Origin: Bacillota bacterium
GTDB lineage: Bacteria > Bacillota_E > Sulfobacillia > Sulfobacillales > Sulfobacillaceae
Length of the DNA stretch: 5,388 nucleotides
Direction: 5' to 3'
Assembly (NCBI GenBank): GCA_021802375.1
Contig: JAKAAL010000362.1
Coordinates: 1-5,388 of the forward strand
Position numbers and translations under genes: made by a program. Positions 1 through 4,940 of this stretch are shown here, piece after piece (position 1 is the stretch's first letter; each line of letters opens with the position of its first letter). The notes beneath the pieces are model-generated. The model saw only the letters and a list, made by a program, of their open reading frames with translations, was not told the origin of the DNA and made no database searches.

Positions 1-103
1 CACAGCTCGGGCACACGAAGCCGTGCGGCCATCGCTGCTCTACCAAGAAGGTATGACAATCTTCTACCGTATGAAACCGTTCCTGCCATTCGAGGATCGT
101 CAT
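1..103 (-). CDS. IS1595-type transposase, N-terminal fragment (runs off window)
   Basis: Only the first 34 codons are present; the gene continues beyond base 1. The peptide begins MTILEWQERFHTVEDC and continues with a RWPHGF stretch followed by CPSC (residues 31-34). That is the start of the zinc-ribbon domain at the N terminus of IS1595-family transposases, in which a conserved Glu/Cys helix and an RWP-G-F segment precede the first CxxC. The family's DDE-type catalytic domain would lie outside the window. The ATG at 103 is chosen because the homologous part begins there. Its nearest purine-rich site (GGAGG) is about 12 bases upstream, which is long. A better-spaced site (GAGGTG, 5 bases away) serves an ATG at 149 in another frame. 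The IS left end should lie between about 150 and 282, but the second terminal repeat is not visible, so the boundary is unknown. Confidence 0.8.
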   Translation of the reverse strand, partial: MTILEWQERFHTVEDCHTFLVEQRWPHGFVCPSC

Positions 104-150
104 GGACAGATCGGGCCTCCTCTCCACTGGGGCGTAGATTGATCGTCATG
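95..150. repeat. 10-bp direct repeat flanking the transposase start
   Basis: GATCGTCATG occurs at 95-104 and again at 141-150, a displacement of 46 bases. On the minus strand each copy contains ATGACGATC. The downstream copy is the transposase start. The upstream copy has the well-spaced ribosome binding site. The shift is not a multiple of three, so the two ATGs are in different frames. Confidence 0.6.
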
Positions 151-282
151 TTATCACCTCTTCCTCCATTTGGCCTATCTTTCGGAGTTATCTGTTGAAG
201 TATGTTTTCGTAAATCGGTTCACCCCTGGCGGCGAGCGCTGCATAAGCGGGCGCAATCGCCCCCTTTAATGCCTTCGAGGGT

Positions 283-816
283 TCAAGCGTAGTCGCGCGT
301 CAGAAACTGATCCCGCGTGGTGTAAAACATAAGAAAGGTTTGGTCCCGATTCATAAATTCGCGGCAGTCCGTATGGACCCGGGCAGCGACGGTGCGCGAA
401 GCGATATTGCGAGGATCCACGATAGAACAGATGATCGGTGCCGTCGTCTGGTGGAATCCGTAGGTCAGACATGCTCGCGCCGCCTCAGCGGCATACCCCT
501 GCCCCCGTGACTTCTCAACCACATGGTAGCCGATTTCTAGCTGGCGTGCGCCCTCAGCCTCCTGGTAGGTGAGACCGCAATCGCCGATGAAGGCCCCCGT
601 GTCCTTTCGTTCGATGGCCCACAGCCCCATGCCGTAGTCCCGGTAATTGCGGAGGTTCCATTCAATCCACTGGCGCACGTTTGCGCGCTCCGTCATTTGG
701 GGATAAAACATCAAGGCATAAGGATCCGCAAACGTCTTGCACAGAGCGTTTTCGTCGTTCAATGTGTACAGACGCAATCGTAGGCGCCTGGTGGTGACGA
801 TGACACCAGTAGTCAT
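283..816 (-). CDS. GNAT family N-acetyltransferase (RimJ/RimL-like)
   Basis: A 177-residue protein, normal length for single-domain GNAT enzymes, which transfer acetyl from acetyl-CoA to an amine. The substrate cannot be read from the sequence. The N-terminal TTRRLRLRLYTLND resembles the T-x-R-L-x-L-R strand that opens RimJ/RimL-type members. Residues 75-82 (AFIGDCGL) are the central strand. EIGYHVVEKSRGQGYAAEA (94-112) is motif A, with RGQGYA (104-109) as the acetyl-CoA pyrophosphate loop. DPRNIASRTVA (134-144) is motif B. The glycine that usually follows this helix (R/K-x-G) is replaced by His-Thr, a mild oddity. The start at 816 is supported by AGGAGG six bases upstream. It appears monocistronic: about 0.3 kb separates it from the next gene upstream. 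A GGGCG/CGCCC hairpin lies just past the stop at 249-262 but has no good minus-strand T-run. The GNAT assignment is firm; the subfamily is inference. Confidence 0.9.
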   Translation of the reverse strand: MTTGVIVTTRRLRLRLYTLNDENALCKTFADPYALMFYPQMTERANVRQWIEWNLRNYRDYGMGLWAIERKDTGAFIGDCGLTYQEAEGARQLEIGYHVVEKSRGQGYAAEAARACLTYGFHQTTAPIICSIVDPRNIASRTVAARVHTDCREFMNRDQTFLMFYTTRDQFLTRDYA

Positions 817-1142
817 GTCCGCCCTCCTCGGGGGTTCGTGAGCACTCTCCTAGCACAGCATGGTCGTCAAGGGCCACCGTAAGGTGTGGAATATGTTAAT
901 GACAAACATTCTGCTAAATAGTTCTCGCCCCCGAGTGTCCATCAGTAGCTGTGTGAAGCTTTATCGCGCCCCTGAACATCTTGGGTTCAGCGCACCTTCC
1001 CGACAACAGTCAATTGTGCAGCTCGTCTTCTAGCCTTCTAGCACCAGAAAAAGAAGACCTGACGAATGTTGGCGGCTTGTGGGTTAGCCAGATGCTGCCT
1101 CATCACCCGACGCGACCCTTGCGATGCCCGTCCGTCAGAGGA
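817..1142. other. Intergenic region with no supported gene
   Basis: No convincing coding region on either strand. The open frames here lack a ribosome binding site and recognisable similarity. It must contain the promoter of the acetyltransferase. On the minus strand TTGACG at 870-865 is the best -35-like element, but no -10 sits at a proper distance. CTGAAC (972-977) and GTTCAG (985-990) form a short inverted repeat, and CTTCTAGC is tandemly repeated near 1027-1042. Neither is strong enough to name. Confidence 0.5.
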
Positions 1143-1676
1143 TCATCGTGCCTGGTCAATGTCGGCATTCACCCGAACCTGTGCAACAAATCGGCGAACC
1201 TCATTGGGCGTCCGCAAAATGATCGTCGTCTTTTCGTCGATGACAGTTTTGAGTTTTTGAAGAATTCCTGGTCGTATGTCCTTGTTGTAACGCCAAACCC
1301 ACCCAATGAATTCCCAGTCTAACTTTTCAGGACACCCCGCATTCATGTCCGGTCGGGCTTTATGATGATATTGCAGGCGTCTTTTAAGGACTCGGTACAT
1401 GGCAATCCAACGCGGCAAGTCGAGAAAAATAATCGTATCCGCCTCGGCCATTCGGATATCGATGGTTCCCCCGTAGTTCCCATCGATAATCCACTGATCC
1501 TGGTTAACGAGAACTTTCTGACGTGCGTGCCATTCTTCCCGAGGAGTGGGAACCCAACCCGGCTTCCAATACAATGCATCCAAATGAAATACGGGTATTT
1601 TTGTCATTTCGCCGAGTTTTCGAGCCAGCGTGGACTTACCTGAACCACCACAGCCAACGATGATAATTTTGCGCAC
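1143..1676 (-). CDS. FlaR-like P-loop kinase (annotated in databases as topology modulation protein)
   Basis: A 177-residue adenylate-kinase-like P-loop NTPase. GCGGSGKST (8-16) is a clean Walker A. HLDALYWKPGW (31-41) is the family's substrate-site segment. WIIDGNY (62-68) and ADTIIFLDLPRW (79-90) follow, the latter giving the Walker B-like strand and Asp86, with the arginine-rich RVLKRRL as a likely lid or phosphate-binding region. This order is that of the small proteins labelled 'DNA topology modulation protein FlaR'. That name comes from an old genetic observation; the true reaction is probably phosphorylation of a small molecule and is unknown. GTG at 1676 is preferred because GGAGG lies six bases before it. 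The in-frame TTG (1691) and ATG (1682) overlap or abut that site. An extended -10 promoter lies about 43 bases upstream. Family confidence is high, function low. Confidence 0.88.
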   Translation of the reverse strand: MRKIIIVGCGGSGKSTLARKLGEMTKIPVFHLDALYWKPGWVPTPREEWHARQKVLVNQDQWIIDGNYGGTIDIRMAEADTIIFLDLPRWIAMYRVLKRRLQYHHKARPDMNAGCPEKLDWEFIGWVWRYNKDIRPGILQKLKTVIDEKTTIILRTPNEVRRFVAQVRVNADIDQAR

Positions 1677-1718
1677 GGGCATCCTCCACAAGAGTCGCGG
1701 TTCACAAGGCCAGATCTC

Positions 1719-1727
1719 AGTGTACCA
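1719..1727 (-). promoter_or_regulatory. Candidate extended -10 promoter for the FlaR-like gene
   Basis: On the minus strand TGGTACACT gives a TG-n extended -10 with TACACT (4 of 6 to TATAAT). No recognisable -35 sits 16-18 bases upstream, as is usual for extended -10 promoters. Transcription would start near 1712, leaving a leader of about 36 bases before the GTG. Confidence 0.4.
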
Positions 1728-1733
1728 CTACGC

Positions 1734-2021
1734 TTACCGATTCCCGATGTAAAGTGTCGCAGCCTCGTTTGCCTCAATATTTTGCTCATCAACTGAAGGT
1801 CCAAGGACGGCTACGGGCTGAATGCGTTCTCGCCCCCTTCTACTCACGAACAAAAAAGCAATCGGTGCACTACTCACTTTTCGATAGACTTCTTCGGCGC
1901 TTGATTGCGAATTCTGATCTGGTTATGTACTCGGGGTTCGTGTAGCAACCGCGCCAAAAACCGGAATAAGCTCGAACCCCTTATCCCAGACTGACTTCCA
2001 AAAATGGGTGGTGACACCCAT
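1734..2021 (-). pseudogene. Possible decayed gene: 96-codon frame with one internal stop
   Basis: On the minus strand an ATG at 2021 opens a 32-codon frame (begins MGVTTHFWKSVWDKG) that ends with TAA at 1925-1923. The same frame then continues without a stop for 62 codons to TAA at 1736-1734. The second part reads like ordinary protein, for example APIAFLFVSRRGRERIQP. I do not recognise a family. The ATG lacks a good ribosome binding site. The second part could start alone at GTG 1877 (47 residues) but also without a good site. It lies upstream of, and in line with, the FlaR-like gene, ending 57 bases before its start. The first part overlaps one arm of the inverted repeat at 1956-1970. Either a broken gene or a chance open frame. 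Confidence 0.25.
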
Positions 2022-2147
2022 CGGCTCGGATCCGGAGATTATTCATCGAAAATAGCGCACCGAAGGAGCAGCAACGGCCTATCGTGGCCATTTTGCAATT
2101 CGATTTGCTCCTTATTCCGGTTTTTCGTTCCAATGATACACAACCCC
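1933..2147. repeat. Imperfect inverted repeat with 15-bp perfect core
   Basis: AAAAACCGGAATAAG at 1956-1970 is the exact reverse complement of CTTATTCCGGTTTTT at 2111-2125. Outside the core the arms still resemble each other: GGGGTTCGTGTA at 1933-1944 matches the complement of TACACAACCCC at 2137-2147 with one base inserted. Smaller inverted repeats are nested: GGGGTTCG/CGAACCCC (1933-1940 and 1973-1980), a 7-bp hairpin ATGGGTG-GTGA-CACCCAT (2004-2021), and AAGGAGCA/TGCTCCTT (2063-2070 and 2106-2113). In both outer arms, read outward, the core can encode L-I-P-V-F. It could be two inverted copies of a degenerate sequence, a small non-autonomous element, or structured RNA. No target-site duplication was seen. 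Confidence 0.55.
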
Positions 2148-2454
2148 AAGATCAGCACTGGCGTACTCGGACCAGCTGATACCACCTTTGCTAATGCAGA
2201 AATGCATCCATTAGTATCGCCCAATCCCAGCGTTTCTGGAAAATACGTGCATCGAGACGAATTGACTCCTACCGAAGTAGCAGCGATTTAGTTTGTCTCG
2301 GTGTCTTACGACGACGCCGGGACAAAAAGACACAAAAAGCGGAGCTTGTCTTGTGTATACGCGAGAGGAGTCTGCGGTTCTCCCATTGAGCAGCGCGCGT
2401 ACGAACCAAAAGACGGGGCAGGCCCGCTACGAAGTACTACCCCGTCATAGATGC
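2148..2454. other. Stretch with no supported gene; dyad upstream of promoter
   Basis: No reading frame here has a ribosome binding site or recognisable similarity. A minus-strand frame open from about 2288 to 2039 contains a short hydrophobic run (PSTPVLILGLCIIG) followed by charged residues, but it has no ATG and overlaps the inverted repeat, so it is not called. ACAAAAAG is repeated twice near 2323-2340. GACGGGG (2412-2418) and CCCCGTC (2440-2446) form a 7-bp dyad with a 21-base spacer, ending 8 bases before the -35 box of the promoter at 2455. Confidence 0.4.
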
Positions 2455-2482
2455 TTGACACTTTATAATTTAATGATACACT
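2455..2482 (+). promoter_or_regulatory. Sigma-A/sigma-70-type promoter
   Basis: Perfect TTGACA (2455-2460), a 16-base A+T-rich spacer, then TACACT (2477-2482, 4 of 6 to TATAAT). Transcription should begin near 2488-2490. It is the best promoter match I found in the window. No plus-strand protein gene follows it; a terminator-like hairpin comes about 30 bases later. Confidence 0.6.
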
Positions 2483-2488
2483 GTTATT

Positions 2489-2545
2489 GGGGATCGGAAT
2501 TGTTCCGGTCGGCGGGGGCGGCTACGGCAGCCCCGTTTATTTTTT
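2489..2545 (+). ncRNA. Candidate short RNA of about 56 nt with two hairpins
   Basis: Between the promoter's expected start point and the T-run there is room only for two hairpins. The first is an 8-bp stem, GATCGGAA (2492-2499) with TTCCGGTC (2503-2510), loop TTG, containing one T-G pair. The second is the terminator hairpin at 2515-2534. No open frame with a ribosome binding site fits. It could be a small regulatory RNA, an element that blocks read-through, or a promoter whose former gene has been lost. Existence of the transcript is inference from promoter and terminator alone. Confidence 0.35.
2515..2545 (+). terminator. Intrinsic terminator with a UACG tetraloop
   Basis: GGGGC (2515-2519) pairs with GCCCC (2530-2534). 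After one G-A mismatch, GC (2521-2522) pairs with GC (2527-2528), closing the loop TACG. C(UACG)G belongs to the very stable UNCG tetraloop class. One G, then TTTATTTTTT (2536-2545), follows directly. The T-run exists only for the plus strand, so orientation is unambiguous. Confidence 0.65.
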
Positions 2546-2593
2546 GGCTATTTGCAATCTAAGGTGGGATCGTCCGCCGTGGTACCGCAAAGA

Positions 2594-2663
2594 ATTCCGC
2601 CCGCTTTCCCAGGATTCGCTAAATAGCTCATGGGCAAAACCTGGTGGGAAAGCGCTGCGGAAT
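2594..2663. repeat. Long imperfect palindrome (17 paired bases)
   Basis: ATTCCGC (2594-2600) pairs with GCGGAAT (2657-2663). After a 1-by-2 internal loop, CGCTTTCCCA (2602-2611) pairs with TGGGAAAGCG (2645-2654), around a 33-base loop. GCTTTCCCA appears a third time at 2882-2890, in the orientation of the left arm; the match to the reverse complement of the right arm extends to GCTTTCCCACC. No T-run follows on either side, so it is not a terminator. It may be an element end, a protein-binding dyad or a repeat family. Confidence 0.5.
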
Positions 2664-2913
2664 GCATGGCCGGCAGCGGTCCCTCTTTTCTGCCCTGACG
2701 CGGGCGTTTCGGCGTTTGCGGCGGCCTTCTACGTCATCGGTCCATGCGCTACGGGTGCGACCCGGTTGGAGTCTTCGGAAGGTCTTTCGTGCCCACCGCA
2801 CAGGCTCGCCATCCGCGCCCGCCGAGTCGATTCCAACTTGGGTTCCGTTTAGCGAAAAAAGCTGGGGTACCAGAAACGGGTGCTTTCCCACCGCATATTG
2901 CACAAAGCCTTTT
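2664..2913. other. G+C-rich stretch with no supported gene
   Basis: Long frames are open on both strands from about 2490 to 2900. They coincide in several frames, have no ribosome binding sites, and show biased arginine- and serine-rich translations typical of non-coding G+C-rich DNA. Nothing recognisable. The composition changes sharply to A+T-rich near 2900, at the end of the DUF3800 gene. Confidence 0.4.
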
Positions 2914-3753
2914 TTAAAAGATTTTTAATCCCTTTGACAAATAGTCTGGATAGCTATACAGTTTTGGCTCAACAATCTCAAAGGCTGGGGTTTTATGTTG
3001 ATAGCGAACAAACTGAAAAACGGGATAAACAATTAAATCAGCAACTTCTAAGGCACCGAAAGATGTCTTGCCTTCATCCCACTCTGCCCATTTTGATACC
3101 CAGTATATCCCTTTGATACAATCGAATTGTCGTGGGTTATCTCTTAACAACTTAACCATATTGGTTAACACGATGGCATCTTCGAATTCTCCACGCGCTT
3201 CCAAAACCACCACACCTGATTCTTTACGGGTGCGTAGATATTGAGCATACCGTTCTAAAAGAAAATGCATTGCCAAACTATATGGCTGATCTTTAAATGG
3301 CAATGTTATCGTCGGCATCACACCTTCAAGACTGCGCAAATTCAACACGGAGGCATACGCCACGAAATGTATTGATAGCAACATATCCGAAATGGCATTG
3401 TACAAGTTTGGCAGATCCACAACGCGGGTAGCAAACGGGCCAATCTGTCGGCGAATATCACGGGAATGCAATACCACACGTCGTAGCCCTTTTGGGTAGT
3501 TGAAAAATCCCCCAGGTGGCCAAAATCGAGATTTCAAGTCCATCATCGCAGGTTTTAACTCTTCAAAATAACTCTGTCGATCAATCATGACTCCTGCTAG
3601 CGCAAAATACTGCGGTTGTTTTCTCCATTCCGCTAAAGATTTTTCTCTACGAGGAATGGAGGCGGTACCGCTTTCATCAACAAATAATGCATAGTTTACA
3701 TGGTTAGGCCACGTTTTTAACCACACAGGCTTATCCCACCATAGGTTATCCAT
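2914..3753 (-). CDS. DUF3800 domain protein
   Basis: A 279-residue protein, within the usual range for this family of uncharacterised, patchily distributed bacterial and phage proteins. The diagnostic N-terminal strand FVDESG (24-29) is followed by the second-strand segment YFALAGVMI (49-57). LHSRDIRR (95-102) carries the conserved His and Asp. VVVLEARGE (181-189) and LEVADLIVYPV (235-245), with Asp239, complete the pattern of acidic residues (Asp26, Asp99, Glu185, Asp239). That pattern suggests an RNase H-like metal-dependent active site, but no activity is established and I infer this from residue spacing only. ATG at 3753 is supported by AAGGAG ten bases upstream. There is no partner gene on either side. 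The gene is clearly richer in A+T than both flanks, consistent with horizontal transfer. DUF3800 genes often occur on mobile elements and in accessory islands. Confidence 0.88.
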   Translation of the reverse strand: MDNLWWDKPVWLKTWPNHVNYALFVDESGTASIPRREKSLAEWRKQPQYFALAGVMIDRQSYFEELKPAMMDLKSRFWPPGGFFNYPKGLRRVVLHSRDIRRQIGPFATRVVDLPNLYNAISDMLLSIHFVAYASVLNLRSLEGVMPTITLPFKDQPYSLAMHFLLERYAQYLRTRKESGVVVLEARGEFEDAIVLTNMVKLLRDNPRQFDCIKGIYWVSKWAEWDEGKTSFGALEVADLIVYPVFQFVRYQHKTPAFEIVEPKLYSYPDYLSKGLKIF

Positions 3754-3812
3754 GGTCTACCATCTCCTTGATTTCGCTCGTGATGCCTATCGTCCTATCG
3801 CATTTCGACAGG

Positions 3813-3947
3813 CGACTCCGAGTCGGGTTTCCCCGGCGTACCCGCCGGGGAAGATCCGGAAATACGGCTTGACGATTTCCTCATGGCGCAGGTGGCGAGA
3901 TGACACCGCGAGACGCAGCGGCCATACGTTCGTTATGGTGCGAACGT
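3813..3947. other. Cluster of three hairpins between DUF3800 and tRNA-Trp
   Basis: CGACT-CCG-AGTCG (3813-3825) is followed by a perfect 10-bp stem, TTCCCCGGCG (3829-3838) with CGCCGGGGAA (3843-3852), loop TACC. Further on is ACGTTCG (3926-3932) with CGAACGT (3941-3947). None has a T-run directly after it on either strand. They could belong to the 5' leader of the DUF3800 transcript (minus) or to the region ahead of the tRNAs (plus). A T6 run at 3991-3996 precedes tRNA-Trp. No tRNA promoter could be fixed. Confidence 0.45.
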
Positions 3948-4002
3948 CGTCAGGGACGGGCCCAGCCGGGGCAGGACCGGCCGCCATGAGTTTTTTCTTC
4001 AC

Positions 4003-4076
4003 ATGCGCGTCGTTCAATGGCGGGACAGCGGACTCCAAATCCGCCAATGGGGGTTCGACTCCCCCCGCGTGTGCCA
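4003..4076 (+). tRNA. trnW: tRNA-Trp (anticodon CCA)
   Basis: A complete cloverleaf. The acceptor ATGCGCG (4003-4009) pairs with CGCGTGT (4066-4072), with two G-T pairs. D arm GTTC/GGAC, with GG in the loop. Anticodon stem GCGGA/TCCGC encloses CTCCAAA, anticodon CCA at 4035-4037. Four-base variable loop, then T stem GGGGG/CCCCC with loop TTCGACT. CCA is encoded (4074-4076). The A1-T72 pair and discriminator G73 match bacterial tRNA-Trp identity. Antisense frames over this gene give the well-known spurious 'GGVEPPLADLESAVPP' and 'ESNPHWRIWSPLS' peptides. Confidence 0.95.
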
Positions 4077-4077
4077 C

Positions 4078-4194
4078 TTTTGCCCATCTCGCCGAGACGG
4101 TCTGAACGTCCCGCGGCAGACGGAAAGCGCTGGCGCATCAACCATTCGTCTTCTCGGGCACGTTGCCCAGTTCTCACCATTTTGCCCATCTCGC
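4078..4194 (+). repeat. 15-bp direct repeat: copy of the tRNA-Thr 5' end
   Basis: TTTTGCCCATCTCGC occurs at 4078-4092 and again at 4180-4194. The second copy spans the four bases before tRNA-Thr and its first eleven bases. The first copy, right after tRNA-Trp, is not followed by a tRNA fold. It looks like a remnant of a tRNA-Thr duplication or rearrangement. Between the copies only a GGGCA-CGT-TGCCC hairpin (4156-4168) is visible. Confidence 0.6.
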
Positions 4195-4260
4195 TCAACA
4201 GGCCAGAGCACGGTTCTCGTAAAACCGGGGATCCGCGTTCAAATCGCGGGGTGGGCTCCA
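4184..4260 (+). tRNA. trnT: tRNA-Thr (anticodon CGT)
   Basis: A complete cloverleaf. The acceptor GCCCATC (4184-4190) pairs with GGTGGGC (4250-4256), with one T-G pair. D arm GCTC/GAGC with loop AACAGGCCA. Anticodon stem CGGTT/AACCG encloses CTCGTAA, anticodon CGT at 4218-4220, reading ACG codons. T arm CCGCG-TTCAAAT-CGCGG. The discriminator is T and CCA is encoded (4258-4260). G1-C72 and C2-G71 agree with threonine identity. T-rich tracts at 4262-4278 may serve as the terminator. Confidence 0.95.
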
Positions 4261-4337
4261 CTTTTTCTCCGATTTTTCCTCATTGCAAGCATAAATCGTC
4301 CAACAAGCAAAAGATCAAAAACCGAAACGATCCCGGC

Positions 4338-4706
4338 CTAACCGATAAAGCATCCGTCCGGTCCCACACCCAAGGTGCTCACCACGCGCTCGGGATCCTT
4401 CGCGCCGATAATCCACGTTCCAAACGCCGTGCCCGTGAAACAGATCTTGATTCCTCGCTGAGTCCTGTAGTGCACCATAGCAAAGATCTTCTCGTCCGAC
4501 GATAGAAACGTCCCCATCGCGATGAAGCCAGGAATGCGCGTGCCGGGAAACTTCAGACCATGCACCGCACGAATCGCGTTTTCCAAAATGGTGACCGATC
4601 GCACGGCCGAAATCGGAACCCGGAGATCGCCATGAAGACTCTCCACGGTTTCTATGAGCGTCAACCGCAACACCAACGTGTCCCCTTGTCGCATCAGCGT
4701 AGCCAC
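4338..4706 (-). CDS. Small conserved PH-like domain protein, function unknown
   Basis: A 122-residue protein of one domain. The pattern ESLHGDLRVPISAVRSV (about 19-35), HGLKFPGTRIPG, FIAMGTF and IFAMVHY, ending in WIIGAKDPERVVSTL, matches a family of unnamed proteins I know mainly from Actinobacteria, where HGD-x-x-VP and PGT-x-x-PG are conserved. The predicted fold is a beta-rich pleckstrin-homology-like barrel; the ligand is unknown. There is no signal peptide or membrane segment, so it is probably cytoplasmic. The start is GTG at 4706 because GGGAGGA lies about six bases upstream and the homologous part begins there. A longer frame reaches 4862, but its extra 52 residues are unlike protein and cover the promoter. 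It is convergent with tRNA-Thr and divergent from tmRNA. The family match is from memory. Confidence 0.8.
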   Translation of the reverse strand: MATLMRQGDTLVLRLTLIETVESLHGDLRVPISAVRSVTILENAIRAVHGLKFPGTRIPGFIAMGTFLSSDEKIFAMVHYRTQRGIKICFTGTAFGTWIIGAKDPERVVSTLGVGPDGCFIG

Positions 4707-4749
4707 CGGAATTCCTCCCTTCAAGCGGCATCGTTTTGGACTCGTTCCC

Positions 4750-4758
4750 ATTCTACCA
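4750..4758 (-). promoter_or_regulatory. Candidate extended -10 promoter for the PH-like gene
   Basis: On the minus strand TGGTAGAAT is an extended -10 (TG-n-TAGAAT, 5 of 6 to TATAAT). No clear -35. The expected start point near 4743 leaves a leader of about 37 bases, ending in the ribosome binding site at 4713-4719. The arrangement closely copies that of the FlaR-like gene. Confidence 0.45.
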
Positions 4759-4940
4759 GACGCTTTCCATATCCCCGGAGATTTTCTATTCCAAGAGACG
4801 CTCTCTGCGCTAAGCCCTGGAGAGAAATCGCTTCGGACTCCCGACCTGGTTCTTGACCCCAACCTGACCCACGATGGCGTCGCTATGCCACCCGCCCGCC
4901 GGGACGGCAGGCGCTGAAGCCTTCTGTGATTTTCTCTTTT

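Noticed and set aside
1..149. Frame from ATG 149 with a good ribosome binding site
   Set aside because: It has no recognisable protein and overlaps the clearly homologous transposase frame. It is treated as a consequence of the 46-bp repeat rather than a gene.
981..1322. Plus-strand frame of 113 codons
   Set aside because: Its second half is antisense to the FlaR-like gene, it has no ribosome binding site and no recognisable domain.
921..1837. 12-base repeat GTTCTCGCCCCC at 921-932 and 1826-1837
   Set aside because: One 12-base match is expected by chance in a window this long, and the flanks do not continue to match.
2487..2928. Overlapping open frames of 91-121 codons on both strands
   Set aside because: They lack ribosome binding sites, are open in competing frames, show low-complexity arginine- and serine-rich translations, and the first contains the terminator hairpin.
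3826..3856. Hairpin resembling a type I-E CRISPR repeat (GGTTTCCCCGGCG and complement)
   Set aside because: Only one copy is present, with no repeat-spacer periodicity and no cas gene.
4082..4179. A third tRNA (type II or selenocysteine tRNA) starting with GCCCATC and ending in CCA
   Set aside because: The 3' bases before CCA do not pair with GCCCATC, and no D, anticodon or T arm can be drawn on either strand.
3787..4261. Several minus- and plus-strand reading frames of 65-160 residues over the tRNA genes
   Set aside because: They are antisense or read-through translations of tRNA-Trp and tRNA-Thr. Peptides such as GGVEPPLADLESAVPP and SNPHWRIWSPLS are well-known artefacts of tRNA loci.
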